Source of the DNA: CAIVPM01 sp964477265
GTDB lineage: Bacteria > Bacteroidota > Bacteroidia > Chitinophagales > Chitinophagaceae
NCBI GenBank assembly: GCA_964477265.1
Contig: CAYZDJ010000001.1
Coordinates: 124,001-188,000, forward strand
DNA length: 64,000 bases
Direction of reading: 5' to 3'
Shown: piece by piece, positions 35,660 through 45,048 of the stretch
How positions within the stretch are numbered: position 1 is the first letter of the stretch
Layout: every line of letters starts with the position of its first letter
Translations under genes and position numbers: made by a program
Notes under the pieces: generated by a model
The model's input: only the letters and a program-made list of their open reading frames with translations
The model's database searches: none
What the model was told of the DNA's origin: nothing

Positions 35660-35741
35660 CTTACGATTAACTCACGAAAAAACTCACGATAAAAACTCAC
35701 GATAAAAAAACTCACGAATAACTCACGATAAAAACTCACGA
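35660..35741 (+). repeat. Array of six CTCACGA heptamers in the lysC leader
   Basis: CTCACGA occurs at 35671, 35683, 35696, 35711, 35722 and 35735, with a degenerate CTTACGA at 35660. Start-to-start spacings are 11, 12, 13, 15, 11 and 13 bases, and the spacers are runs of A with a few T. The last copy ends 8 bases before the lysC ATG. It may be iterated regulator sites, an AT-rich slippage product, or a leader element. Confidence 0.8.
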
Positions 35742-35749
35742 CTAAGAAA

Positions 35750-37069
35750 ATGAAAATAATGAAATTTGGTGGAACCAGTGTTGGTAAACCAGAAAGAATG
35801 CATCAGGTAGCAGAACTTGTAACTGCTGAACAGGAATCTAAAATTGTAGTGTTGAGTGCACTAAGTGGTACTACAAATGCACTAGTAGAAATTAGCCATC
35901 AATTGTCAATTGGATACAAGGCTGTAGCTAAGCAAAAAATTGATGAGTTAGAGAAATATTATAAGCAATTTATTGCAAATTTGGTTACAACTGAAAATGC
36001 TGTAAATGAAGCACAGCAAATAATTGAAGAGCATTTTGATTTCTTGAATGTGATTTTGAAAATATCTTACAGTGATGCTTTAAATAAAGATATTCTAGCT
36101 CAAGGTGAGTTGTTGAGTACAAAATTATTTTGCGTTTACTTAAAGGAAAAAGGTATTCAACATACATTTTTATCAGCACTTGATTTTATGTGTATTGATG
36201 AAAATGAAGAGCCTAAATTAGAAAGGATTAATAGAAGGTTAAGTGCTGTTTTAAAAAATTATCCTAACGAAAAATTGTTTGTAACGCAAGGTTATATTTG
36301 TCGTAATGCAAGAGATGAAGTTGATAATTTAAAACGTGGTGGAAGTGATTACACTGCATCTCTTTTGGCAAGTGTATTAAATGCAAGTGTGTGCGAAATA
36401 TGGACTGATATTGATGGAATGCATAACAACGATCCACGCGTTGTTGACAAAACAAAACCTATTGAAATTTTAAGCTTTGATGAAGCTGCTGAGCTTGCAT
36501 ATTTTGGTGCAAAAATTTTGCATCCAACTTGTATTTGGCCAGCACAGCAAAATAATGTGCCAGTAAAATTGTTGAATACAATGCAACCACAGGCAGCTGG
36601 TACAGTTATACAAAAAGAAGCTGGAAGCGTTGGTGTTAAAGCAATTGCTGCCAAAGATGGCATTATTGCCATTAAAATAAAAAGCAGCAGAATGTTGCTT
36701 GCTTATGGTTTTTTACGCAAAACATTTGAAGTATTTGAGAAGTATAAAACATCAATTGATATGGTTACAACAAGCGAAGTTGCTGTGGCTGTAACAATTG
36801 ATAGTGACATGCATATAAAAGAAATAAGTGAAGAGTTGGAGCAATTTGGAAGTATAGAAATTGAAAGGGAGCAAACTATTATTTCAATTGTTGGCAACGA
36901 AATCTCTAAAACGCAAGATGTGTTACAAACCTTGTTTAACTCAATAGAATCAATACCTGTAACAATGGTAAACTATGGTGGCAGCCCACATAATATTTCT
37001 TTATTAATTCCATCTGCATATAAAAAAGAAACATTGCAGTTGTTGAATAAAGGATTGTTTAAGTTGTAA
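35750..37069 (+). CDS. lysC: Aspartate kinase
   Basis: Aspartate kinase phosphorylates aspartate in the first step of lysine, threonine, methionine and diaminopimelate synthesis. The 439-residue monofunctional protein begins MKIMKFGGTSVGKPERM (the lysine of KFGGTSVG binds the phosphates; ATG at 35759 is an alternative start). The kinase domain continues with LKRGGSDYTASLLASVL and the Asp/substrate-binding EIWTDIDGMHNNDPR. Two C-terminal ACT domains (about 300-439; SRMLLAYGFLRKTFEVFEK, then IISIVGNEI) would mediate feedback inhibition. The next gene, murF-alr, follows after 5 bases, so supply of diaminopimelate precursor and wall synthesis may be co-expressed. It is not fused to homoserine dehydrogenase. 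Confidence 0.95.
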   Translation: MKIMKFGGTSVGKPERMHQVAELVTAEQESKIVVLSALSGTTNALVEISHQLSIGYKAVAKQKIDELEKYYKQFIANLVTTENAVNEAQQIIEEHFDFLNVILKISYSDALNKDILAQGELLSTKLFCVYLKEKGIQHTFLSALDFMCIDENEEPKLERINRRLSAVLKNYPNEKLFVTQGYICRNARDEVDNLKRGGSDYTASLLASVLNASVCEIWTDIDGMHNNDPRVVDKTKPIEILSFDEAAELAYFGAKILHPTCIWPAQQNNVPVKLLNTMQPQAAGTVIQKEAGSVGVKAIAAKDGIIAIKIKSSRMLLAYGFLRKTFEVFEKYKTSIDMVTTSEVAVAVTIDSDMHIKEISEELEQFGSIEIEREQTIISIVGNEISKTQDVLQTLFNSIESIPVTMVNYGGSPHNISLLIPSAYKKETLQLLNKGLFKL

Positions 37070-37074
37070 TATTA

Positions 37075-39540
37075 ATGTACACCATACAACAAATATCAAC
37101 TATTATAAATGCAAAAGCAATCATTAAAAATGATGCAACTATTGAACATTTATTAATTGATAGCAGAAAAATTTCTTTCCCGGATACATCCTTGTTTTTT
37201 GCATTAATAGGAGATAGAAGAGATGGTCATAACTATATAAATGATGTATATAAACAAGGTGTAAGAAACTTTGTTATTGCACAAAATTTTGATGCAAGTG
37301 AATTTGCTGATGCTAACTTTTTAGTTGTTGAAAATACGCTGCAAGCCCTGCAAGTATTAGCATCTTATCACAGGCAGAAATTTAAGTTTCCTGTAATTGG
37401 CATTACTGGTAGCAATGGAAAAACTATTGTAAAGGAATGGTTGAACCAGTTACTGCAAAATGATTTTAATATTGTTCGCAGCCCACGAAGTTATAACTCA
37501 CAAGTTGGTGTGCCATTGAGTATTTGGCAAATAAATAGCAAGCATAACCTTGGTATTTTTGAAGCAGGTATTTCTACTGTTAATGAGATGGAAAATCTGC
37601 AAAACATTATTAAGCCAACTATTGGAATACTTACAAACATTGGCAATGCACACAACGATGGCTTTACAAGTAAAGAACAAAAGCTGCAAGAGAAATTAAA
37701 ATTATTTGAAGATTGCGAACAAATAATTTGTAATGGAGATGATGAAATGATTAGGCGTCATTGCGAGTTATTAAGCAATCACAAAATTTTTTATTGGGGC
37801 AAAAGCAAATCTTCAAGTCTTCAAATAATTGAAGAAATAAAGTCAACGAGTCAAACAAAAATTACAGCAGTTTATCAAGGCGAAAATACTGAAATTGTAA
37901 TTCCTTTTATTGACGAAGCATCTGTGTCAAATGCTTGCACTTGCTGGGCTGCAATGCTTTTGTTTAATATAAATAATAATATTATTGCTGAACGAATGTT
38001 GCATTTGCAACCAGTGGAAATGCGTATGCAATTATTGCCTGTTGCAAATAATTGTGTTTTAATAAATGATAGTTACAGCAATGATAGCTCATCTTTTTAC
38101 ATAGCATTAAACTACCTGGTTTCAAATGCTGGCAAGCATAAAAAAACATTAATTGTCTCTGACTTTTCAGGTAGCGAAAAGAAGAATAAAGAGGTATATA
38201 TTAACTTCATTAACCAACTTCATGAAAAGAAAATTGATAAGCTGATTGGCATTGGTGAAGTGCTTTTTGAATATTCAAAAGAGTTCTCATTAAACAATAT
38301 TGAAGCTGTTTTTTTTAGGACTACAAATGAGTTTATTAATAGTATAACCACACACTTTTTTAAAGACGAATATATTTTATTGAAAGGTGGCAGGGCATTT
38401 CATTTTGAAAGGATAAGCAAATGGCTGCAACAAAAAACGCATCAGACTGTAATGGAAATAAACCTTACAGCCTTGGTGCATAATTTAAAGGAATATCAAA
38501 AGCATTTGTTGCCCACAACAAAGACTATGGCAATGGTTAAAGCCTTTAGTTATGGTAGTGGAAGTGTAGAAGTAGCAAGGGTTTTACAGTTTCATAAAGT
38601 AGATTATTTGGCAGTTGCTTATACAGATGAAGGCATTGATTTACGCAAGGCTGGTATTAGTTTGCCTATAATGATTTTGAATGTTGAAGAGGAAAATTTT
38701 GATGCCTTGATTGAATATAATCTTGAACCAGAAATCTTCTCATTCAGCATCTACAAAGCATTTCATCAATATTTATTGCAACAAGCCATTAATGATTTTC
38801 CTGTGCATATAAAGCTAAATACAGGAATGAATCGTTTAGGATTTGAGGTAAATGAAGTGGAAGAATTATCACAACTTTTAGTTGCAAATAATACAATGCT
38901 GGTGAAGTCTGTATTAAGTCATTTAGCAGCAAGCGAAGCTGCTGAACATGATGAATTTACACAACATCAACTGCACTTATTTGATAGTGCCTGCAATATC
39001 ATTCAATCAAAGTTGAGCTATACATTTATTAAGCATATTGCTAATTCTGCTGCCATATTTCGCCATTCAAAAGCACAATATAATATGGTGCGTTTAGGTA
39101 TTGGCTTATATGGTGTTGATAGTGCAGTTGACAACCAATTGCAACTACAAACTGTGGCAACTTTAAAAACTACCATTGCTCAAATAAGAACTGTGAAAGC
39201 CAATGATAGCATAGGATACAATAGGAGAGGAGTTGTGACAAGAGACAGCAAAATTGCAACTGTTCGTATAGGTTATGCTGATGGATTAAGCAGGAGTTTA
39301 GGCAATGGAAATGGCTTTATGTATTTGCACAATAAATTGGCACCAATTATTGGTAGTGTATGTATGGATATGACGATGATTGATGTAACTGATATACCTG
39401 AAGCAATTGAAAATGATGTAGTGGAAATCTTTGGAAAGCATTTACCTGTAAAGGATGTAGCTAAATGGAGCAACACAATTGCTTATGAAACTTTAAGTAC
39501 AGTTAGTCAAAGAGTAAGACGAGTTTATGTAGAAGAATAA
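37075..39540 (+). CDS. murF-alr: Bifunctional MurF (UDP-MurNAc-tripeptide--D-Ala-D-Ala ligase) / alanine racemase
   Basis: An 821-residue fusion of two peptidoglycan enzymes, a known arrangement in Bacteroidota. The N-terminal MurF half (about 1-455) carries the ATP loop GITGSNGKTIVKEWLNQ (residues 108-124), EAGISTVNEM and NDSYSNDSSSFYIAL. The C-terminal alanine racemase half (about 460-821) begins EINLTALVHNLKEYQKHLL, with the PLP lysine in MAMVKAFSYGSGS (Lys489), SHLAASEAAEHDEFT, and the catalytic tyrosine region IGYNRRGVVTRDSKIATVRI. Racemase supplies D-alanine for the dipeptide that the ligase adds. It lies 5 bases behind lysC, in the same operon. GSNGKT replaces the more usual GTNGKT and should be functional. 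Confidence 0.95.
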   Translation: MYTIQQISTIINAKAIIKNDATIEHLLIDSRKISFPDTSLFFALIGDRRDGHNYINDVYKQGVRNFVIAQNFDASEFADANFLVVENTLQALQVLASYHRQKFKFPVIGITGSNGKTIVKEWLNQLLQNDFNIVRSPRSYNSQVGVPLSIWQINSKHNLGIFEAGISTVNEMENLQNIIKPTIGILTNIGNAHNDGFTSKEQKLQEKLKLFEDCEQIICNGDDEMIRRHCELLSNHKIFYWGKSKSSSLQIIEEIKSTSQTKITAVYQGENTEIVIPFIDEASVSNACTCWAAMLLFNINNNIIAERMLHLQPVEMRMQLLPVANNCVLINDSYSNDSSSFYIALNYLVSNAGKHKKTLIVSDFSGSEKKNKEVYINFINQLHEKKIDKLIGIGEVLFEYSKEFSLNNIEAVFFRTTNEFINSITTHFFKDEYILLKGGRAFHFERISKWLQQKTHQTVMEINLTALVHNLKEYQKHLLPTTKTMAMVKAFSYGSGSVEVARVLQFHKVDYLAVAYTDEGIDLRKAGISLPIMILNVEEENFDALIEYNLEPEIFSFSIYKAFHQYLLQQAINDFPVHIKLNTGMNRLGFEVNEVEELSQLLVANNTMLVKSVLSHLAASEAAEHDEFTQHQLHLFDSACNIIQSKLSYTFIKHIANSAAIFRHSKAQYNMVRLGIGLYGVDSAVDNQLQLQTVATLKTTIAQIRTVKANDSIGYNRRGVVTRDSKIATVRIGYADGLSRSLGNGNGFMYLHNKLAPIIGSVCMDMTMIDVTDIPEAIENDVVEIFGKHLPVKDVAKWSNTIAYETLSTVSQRVRRVYVEE

Positions 39541-39609
39541 TCAATTCGATAATTTGCCAATGAAATAATTCGGCAATAATAAATTTTGAACCATTAAACT
39601 TTTAGACTA

Positions 39610-40830
39610 TTGAATTTCTTATTCGCTTGGCGATATTTTAAATCAAAAAAAACTACAAATGCAATTAATATTATTGCGTGGGTAAGTGTTATTGCCATTG
39701 CTGTTGTAACTGCTGCTATCATTATAGTGCTTAGTGTTTTTAATGGTTTTGAAGGATTGGTGAAAGGATTATATACAGACTTTTATGCAGATATTAAAAT
39801 ATCATCTGCCAATGCAAAAACAATAAATATTGCTAAGGAGAAACTTGAAAGTTTTAAAACTATCAATGGCATTGTAAACTATAGTTGTGTGGCAGAAGAA
39901 AGTGCTGTTTTACTTAACAATGGTTATCAAACATTTTTTTCATTAAAAGGAGTTGATGAAAATTATACTACTGTAAACAACATAAAGTCTTATATTAAAA
40001 GAGGCGAATTTGCAACTGGTAATGTAGAACAACCACAATTAATTGTTGGTGCAGGTATTGAAAATGCTGCTGCCATTGAAACAGAGCGTTCCACTCAAGG
40101 GATTGTAATTTATTTGCCTATTAGAAAAAGAACAACATCTATTGCATCCCTTGAAAGTTTTAATTCGTCTGTAATTCAACCTGTGGGTACTTTTTTAGTT
40201 CAGCAAGAGTTTGACAATAAATATGGCTTTACCAATTTAGCTTTTGTAAAGTATATGCTTGATATGGGAGTGGATGAGTATTCTTCTATTGAAATAAAGT
40301 TGAATAAAAATGCAAAACCAGATGAAGTTAAAAAACTGTTGCAACAAGCATTACCAAAGGGTTTTAAAGTTGAAACAAGGTATGAACAAAATGCAAGTTT
40401 GTTTAAAATTATGCAAGTAGAAAAATGGTTTATATATGCTTTGCTTTGTTTAATAATGCTTATTGCTGCATTTAACATTGTTGGTGCATTAACAATGCTT
40501 GTGCTTGAAAAACAAAAGGATATTCATATACTTAAAGCAATGGGTGCAGGTAACCAACTTATTCAAAAAATATTTTTAACAGAAGGTATTTTACTTGCAG
40601 TAATTGGTGGTGTTATTGGAATTGTTTTAGCAGTTATCATTTGTATCATTCAACAAAAATTTCATTTAATAAAACTTGAGGGTGGAACTTTTATTATAGA
40701 TTACTATCCTGTAACAATGCAGCCACTCGATTTTATATTAACAGCTATAACTATTGCTGTTATTGCATTTGTGGCTGCATACTTCCCAAGTAAAAAAGCT
40801 GCCAAGCAATTAATGAATTTAAAAAGTTAA
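39610..40830 (+). CDS. FtsX-like ABC transporter permease (LolC/LolE type)
   Basis: This 406-residue inner-membrane protein has the lipoprotein-release permease layout: one N-terminal transmembrane helix (about 20-45, IIAWVSVIAIAVVTAAII), a large periplasmic MacB-like domain (about 50-270) and three C-terminal helices forming the FtsX domain (about 275-400, with LCLIMLIAAFNIVGALTMLV). The start is a TTG at 39610; an in-frame TAA lies 15 bases upstream and there is no ATG for more than 200 codons downstream, so the unusual start is well supported. The ATPase partner (LolD) is not adjacent. It should pass lipoproteins from the inner membrane to LolA, or otherwise export a lipid-linked substrate. 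Confidence 0.88.
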   Translation: MNFLFAWRYFKSKKTTNAINIIAWVSVIAIAVVTAAIIIVLSVFNGFEGLVKGLYTDFYADIKISSANAKTINIAKEKLESFKTINGIVNYSCVAEESAVLLNNGYQTFFSLKGVDENYTTVNNIKSYIKRGEFATGNVEQPQLIVGAGIENAAAIETERSTQGIVIYLPIRKRTTSIASLESFNSSVIQPVGTFLVQQEFDNKYGFTNLAFVKYMLDMGVDEYSSIEIKLNKNAKPDEVKKLLQQALPKGFKVETRYEQNASLFKIMQVEKWFIYALLCLIMLIAAFNIVGALTMLVLEKQKDIHILKAMGAGNQLIQKIFLTEGILLAVIGGVIGIVLAVIICIIQQKFHLIKLEGGTFIIDYYPVTMQPLDFILTAITIAVIAFVAAYFPSKKAAKQLMNLKS

Positions 40831-40851
40831 TTATGCTTTATTAGTTTTTTG

Positions 40852-40895
40852 AACTAACCCAAAATGCATTCACTGAAGGGTTAGTTACTTTTTTA
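40852..40895 (+). terminator. Probable terminator of the permease gene
   Basis: AACTAACCC (40852-40860) pairs with GGGTTAGTT (40878-40886) with a 17-base loop and is followed by ACTTTTTTATT. Confidence 0.65.
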
Positions 40896-40924
40896 TTGCA
40901 GCAGACGTTTCAAAGAAATTTACC

Positions 40925-40971
40925 AACATTAGTAATGTTCAATAAGTAGGAACTACAAACTGTAGTTCCTA
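40925..40971. repeat. Two adjacent palindromes
   Basis: AACATT-AGT-AATGTT (40925-40939) is followed by a perfect 11-bp stem with a 3-base loop, TAGGAACTACA-AAC-TGTAGTTCCTA (40947-40971). They lie between convergent genes. Neither has a long T-run, so they look like REP-type elements rather than terminators. Confidence 0.55.
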
Positions 40972-41045
40972 TTTTAGTGGGAACAAGAAATAGTCTGTTG
41001 AACTATTTTATTGAAGATTTAGACAAAATCTGTAGATGGCAAAAA

Positions 41046-43523
41046 CTATCTTAACAAACTTACAAAACCCGATTGAACATTTTCTAAGCCAGAAATAGTT
41101 TCATACTTTATTATGTAATAATAAATACCAATAGGTAATGGTTGATTGTTGTAATTTCCATTCCAATAATTTTTAGGGTTTATACTCTGAAATAGTTGTT
41201 GCCCCCATCTGTTAAATATTACTATGCTGTATTTTTTAAAACAACCACTACTAACATATGGTTTAAACTCATCATTAATACCATCACCATTTGGCGAAAA
41301 AGCATTGGTGTTTGAAGGTTCAAATTTACCATTGTAAATTACAGTTAATGTATCTCTTCCCACACAACCATTGCTATTGCTCACTTCTGCCCAATATTTA
41401 TTTAATCCATTTAAATTTATTGTAGCAGTAGTTTCTCCTGTGTTCCATAAATAACTATCAAATCCACCAACACTAAATTTTTCGCCAAGGCAAGTTGTAA
41501 TTTGTTTTGGATTGATAAAATTTGATGGCTTGGTCAACACTTCAATTTGATGCTGGGTTGTAATGCTATCACAACCCAAATAATTTTTGATTGTAGTTGA
41601 AACTAATTGATTGTTATAATAAGTAATACCATTTACAACAACACTGCCACAACCAATAACAGTATCTTTTGTATATACAGGTGCAGACAATACAGTTAGT
41701 TTTAAGTTCACAATGCTATCACAACCAACAGCATTAGCATATTTATCTGTATAATTTCCAGTTGTTGTATGCCCATTTATATTGTTGCCAAAGCAAACTG
41801 TCTTTTCAATATTTGTTATTGAAGGTTGCTTAACATTAACAATTATTGAATCCTGCTCTAAAGTAGTTTCATTAAAACTAATATCATCAATTGCAAAGTC
41901 ATTGCCTTGAATTACTGTATTCAAATCTTCTAACGAAATAGTTACTGAAGTTATGTTTCCTGAAAACCATTGTGTAGAAAAATTTTTCCAGGTGCAAGTA
42001 GTATTATCAGCTGTAACGGTGCTACCAATCTGCGTTCCATTAATTTTCAATTTTATTACAGCAGGGTTTTGAGTTACAATTGATTGAAGCCAAAATGAAA
42101 TATTATAATTAGTATTCGGCTTAACAGTTATAGTTTGTTTCCAAAAATCTTTACCCACCACAGGACTTCCATCAAGCACCATCATTTTGTCATTTGCAGT
42201 GCCTATTGTATGGTCGCTGCAAGCTGCAAAAGCACTTAGCCAAACACTTGGGTTATTTAAAACATTGTAAATGCTTTGAACACCACCAGCAGTGCCTGGA
42301 AAATAAGTATAGCCTGATGTAAAACCTGTATTGCCTTGCTCAAAATCGCCATTAACAATTAAGTTGTTTCCTAATATTTGACTTGTTAAGTAGTAGGTTG
42401 TATTGGCTATTGGTGATACTGTTGGATTGCTAACACTACTATTTAAACTATTATCTGATGAAGCCCAACAAAAGTTTACAGCACTATTATTTGCAGCTAA
42501 CTGTATTGAAGAACCACTACAAATTGTAGTATCATTTTTATTAGTAATAATATTGGCATTATAGTTTGCAAAAACAGATACATTTTTTTGAACAGTATCG
42601 GCACAGCCAACATTATTTACTGCAATTAATTGTACGATATAGTTGTTGTAGCTTGGATAAAGAGATACAACTTGTGTTTTATTGCTATCCATTTTTCCAT
42701 TACCAAAATCCCAATAAAGTTTGTTGTTTACATTGGTTTCTGTTTTAAAAACCATTTGTTTAGGATTGCATATATCTTGAACAAATGAGAAGTTAGAACT
42801 TGGTTTCTCAAAATTGTACAAAGCGTCAACTTCAATGCTGCTAAGGTTTCTATCATATATTCTTACCTCATCTAATTTGCCTTTATAAAAATCTCCATTG
42901 GCTCCACCTTTTTTACCAATAGCTACAACACTGGTAATACTTGCATCTTGCGTAATAAATTTTGTTTGCGATAAATCCTGTGCTTCTAATTTTCCATTTA
43001 CATACAAATGCCAGATTCCATTTTTATAAGTAACTACTAAATGATACCAACATTTATTTTGTTGCAATGTTGTTGCTCCGTTTAAAAAAATATTATTTGC
43101 ATAACCACTCATTGCTTTATCAATGGCAACATATAAACCATAACTCCAATTTGCATTTTGTGGGTTAATGTCGAAAGCTGATTTTACCAGTAAGGCCTGA
43201 TTGTTCCAGTTCAAGTTTTGATAAGGTTGCAGCCAGCAAGAGATAGTGAATGAGTCTGTTGGTGCAAAGTTAAATTTTGCATTGCTTGGTAATAATATAT
43301 GTGAGGTAGTGCCATTGAATTCGTATGCACTATTGCTATTACCTTTTGCATCTGTGGTAGGTGTTGCACCAAAATTTACTGCATTAAAACTATTGCCACT
43401 AATATCATTGGCATTACCAGAAAATGGATAATGAGCTAACAACCCATCTGATAAATTAATTTGAGAGAATAGTAAGCTTGTTCTCCATAGAATCAATAAA
43501 AGAAATATTATTTTTATTTTCAT
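41046..43523 (-). CDS. LamG/PKD-containing T9SS type B cargo protein
   Basis: This 825-residue surface protein has a signal peptide (ending TSLLFSQ), a LamG/concanavalin-like lectin domain (about 25-240, LLAHYPFSGNANDISGN and DEVRIYDRNLSSIEVDAL), a PKD domain (about 245-320), an FN- or SprB-like spacer, a CBM4/9-like or choice-of-anchor jelly roll (about 385-560, NLIVNGDFEQGNTGF), Ig-like linkers and a gliding-motility C-terminal domain (about 735-825, NAFSPNGDGINDEF, FNRWGQQLFQS, GIYYYIIKYE), which is the T9SS type B signal. Type B cargo needs a SprF-like partner for surface delivery; none is here. It is the last gene of the beta-glucan locus, behind a terminator, and may have its own promoter. 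Sugar binding is inferred from LamG and the jelly roll. Confidence 0.82.
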   Translation of the reverse strand: MKIKIIFLLLILWRTSLLFSQINLSDGLLAHYPFSGNANDISGNSFNAVNFGATPTTDAKGNSNSAYEFNGTTSHILLPSNAKFNFAPTDSFTISCWLQPYQNLNWNNQALLVKSAFDINPQNANWSYGLYVAIDKAMSGYANNIFLNGATTLQQNKCWYHLVVTYKNGIWHLYVNGKLEAQDLSQTKFITQDASITSVVAIGKKGGANGDFYKGKLDEVRIYDRNLSSIEVDALYNFEKPSSNFSFVQDICNPKQMVFKTETNVNNKLYWDFGNGKMDSNKTQVVSLYPSYNNYIVQLIAVNNVGCADTVQKNVSVFANYNANIITNKNDTTICSGSSIQLAANNSAVNFCWASSDNSLNSSVSNPTVSPIANTTYYLTSQILGNNLIVNGDFEQGNTGFTSGYTYFPGTAGGVQSIYNVLNNPSVWLSAFAACSDHTIGTANDKMMVLDGSPVVGKDFWKQTITVKPNTNYNISFWLQSIVTQNPAVIKLKINGTQIGSTVTADNTTCTWKNFSTQWFSGNITSVTISLEDLNTVIQGNDFAIDDISFNETTLEQDSIIVNVKQPSITNIEKTVCFGNNINGHTTTGNYTDKYANAVGCDSIVNLKLTVLSAPVYTKDTVIGCGSVVVNGITYYNNQLVSTTIKNYLGCDSITTQHQIEVLTKPSNFINPKQITTCLGEKFSVGGFDSYLWNTGETTATINLNGLNKYWAEVSNSNGCVGRDTLTVIYNGKFEPSNTNAFSPNGDGINDEFKPYVSSGCFKKYSIVIFNRWGQQLFQSINPKNYWNGNYNNQPLPIGIYYYIIKYETISGLENVQSGFVSLLR

Positions 43524-43529
43524 TCGTAA

Positions 43530-43580
43530 AAAAGAAAGGGCTGGATTGATTACTTGAAATCAAATAATTTATCCAACCCT
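43530..43580 (-). terminator. Terminator of the GH3-transporter operon
   Basis: AGGGCTGGATTGATT (43537-43551) pairs imperfectly with AATTTATCCAACCCT (43566-43580); on the minus strand it is followed by CTTTTTT. Confidence 0.75.
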
Positions 43581-43602
43581 TATTTATATGAGAAAAAGAT
43601 CT

Positions 43603-45045
43603 TTAATGTGCTGCACTTGATGTATCATCAAGCTCAATGCCTTGTTGTGTTAAATGTTTTTTTACACTTATTGCATAGTAGGCCAAATAAGCAAAACAAA
43701 TTACTCCAACAGCATAACTAAAATGAATACCAACTTTGTCTGCAACAATACCTTGTAACCAGCTTACAATACCACCACCCATAATCATCATAATTAAATA
43801 GCTACTACCTTGGTTGGTGTGCTTGCCCAAACCAGCAACTGCAACAGTAAAAATGCAAGGCCAAAGTGTGCTACAAAACAAACCTACACTCGTAAAAGCA
43901 TAAGCACTTACTAAGCCATTTGATAACATTCCTACAACCAATGCTAAAGCACCTGCAACAGAAAATATGAATAACATTTTCACAGGACTTCCTTTGCTTA
44001 ACATATCACAACCAATCATAACTAAAATGATTGCTGCATAAAAATAAAACTGAGAAACATCGTGATGAGCAATTGAATTCACTAAAATAAAAACAGCAAA
44101 AGCAGCATAAGGCAATAAAAAACGTAGCGTTTGTTTTAGGCCTGCATTTACATCAAAAGCACCTGCAGCACCAGTCCATCTACCAATCATTAAGCTAGCC
44201 CAATATAATGAGATATAAGGTGCAACATTCTTTGTTTCAATGTTCAAATATTTTTCTAAGTATGCAGGCAAATTGCTTGCTGTAGCTACTTCTACACCTA
44301 CATAAACAAATATGGCAATCATTCCTAAAACCAGTTGTGGATATTGCAATGCCGAAGTTTTTGATGAAGATTTTTCTGATTTTTCAAACGATACATTATC
44401 GTTGTTTTCCTCTTCAATTTTATTTGGTAAAGAAGAAAATTTTAAAAGAATAGCAACAACAATAAATGCAACGCCAAGTACTAAGTATGGCACTTTAACA
44501 CTCTCAATACTAGCTGTTGAATTAGATGAAGTTGCAGAACCAAAAATGGCTATGCTAACTAATAAAGGACCAATAGTTGTTCCAAAATTATTAATACCAC
44601 CAGCCATAGTTAAACGCTGCGAGCCTGTTGACTTTGAGCCTAATGCAATAGCTAAAGGATTGGCAACAATTTGCTGTAACGAAAAACCCAAACCAACAAT
44701 AAATAATCCACTTATCATTAGATTGAATGAGCCTGTGTTAGCAGCTGGATAAAATAATAAAGTTCCCAATGCTGAAATGAATAAGCCTAATATTAATCCA
44801 TTTTTATATCCTAGTTTGTTTAACACATCTCCACCAATAATTTTTGATGCTACGAAATATAAAATTGCACCAACAGTGTATGCTACATAAAATGCGACAG
44901 ATACCAATTGACTTTGTCCTTGCGATAAATTAAATGCTGTTTTAAAAACAGGGATCAATATATCATTACTAGCAGCAACAAACCCCCAAAAAAAGAAAAC
45001 TGATATTAAACTAAGAAACTGACCCCAATTTGTTTTTTGTTGCAT
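43603..45045 (-). CDS. Sugar transporter of the major facilitator superfamily (FucP/GluP type)
   Basis: A 480-residue inner-membrane protein with about 12 hydrophobic helices and the FucP/glucose-galactose-permease start SVFFFWGFVAASNDILIPVF, plus ASKIIGGDVLNKLGYKNGLI (the loop 2-3 MFS motif) and a long polar central loop (about 205-235). Proteins of this type are proton-linked importers of glucose, galactose or fucose. Its start is 3 bases after the GH3 stop, so it is co-expressed with a beta-glucosidase; glucose uptake is the natural inference. All usual segments are present and no truncation is seen. Confidence 0.92.
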   Translation of the reverse strand: MQQKTNWGQFLSLISVFFFWGFVAASNDILIPVFKTAFNLSQGQSQLVSVAFYVAYTVGAILYFVASKIIGGDVLNKLGYKNGLILGLFISALGTLLFYPAANTGSFNLMISGLFIVGLGFSLQQIVANPLAIALGSKSTGSQRLTMAGGINNFGTTIGPLLVSIAIFGSATSSNSTASIESVKVPYLVLGVAFIVVAILLKFSSLPNKIEEENNDNVSFEKSEKSSSKTSALQYPQLVLGMIAIFVYVGVEVATASNLPAYLEKYLNIETKNVAPYISLYWASLMIGRWTGAAGAFDVNAGLKQTLRFLLPYAAFAVFILVNSIAHHDVSQFYFYAAIILVMIGCDMLSKGSPVKMLFIFSVAGALALVVGMLSNGLVSAYAFTSVGLFCSTLWPCIFTVAVAGLGKHTNQGSSYLIMMIMGGGIVSWLQGIVADKVGIHFSYAVGVICFAYLAYYAISVKKHLTQQGIELDDTSSAAH

Positions 45046-45048
45046 AAA

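Noticed and set aside
35660..35741. CRISPR array
   Set aside because: The repeats are only 7 bases and the spacers 4-8 bases of A-rich sequence; no cas gene is present.
35617..35749. Lysine riboswitch before lysC
   Set aside because: The interval is only 133 bases, filled by the heptamer array, with no long paired stems of a riboswitch.
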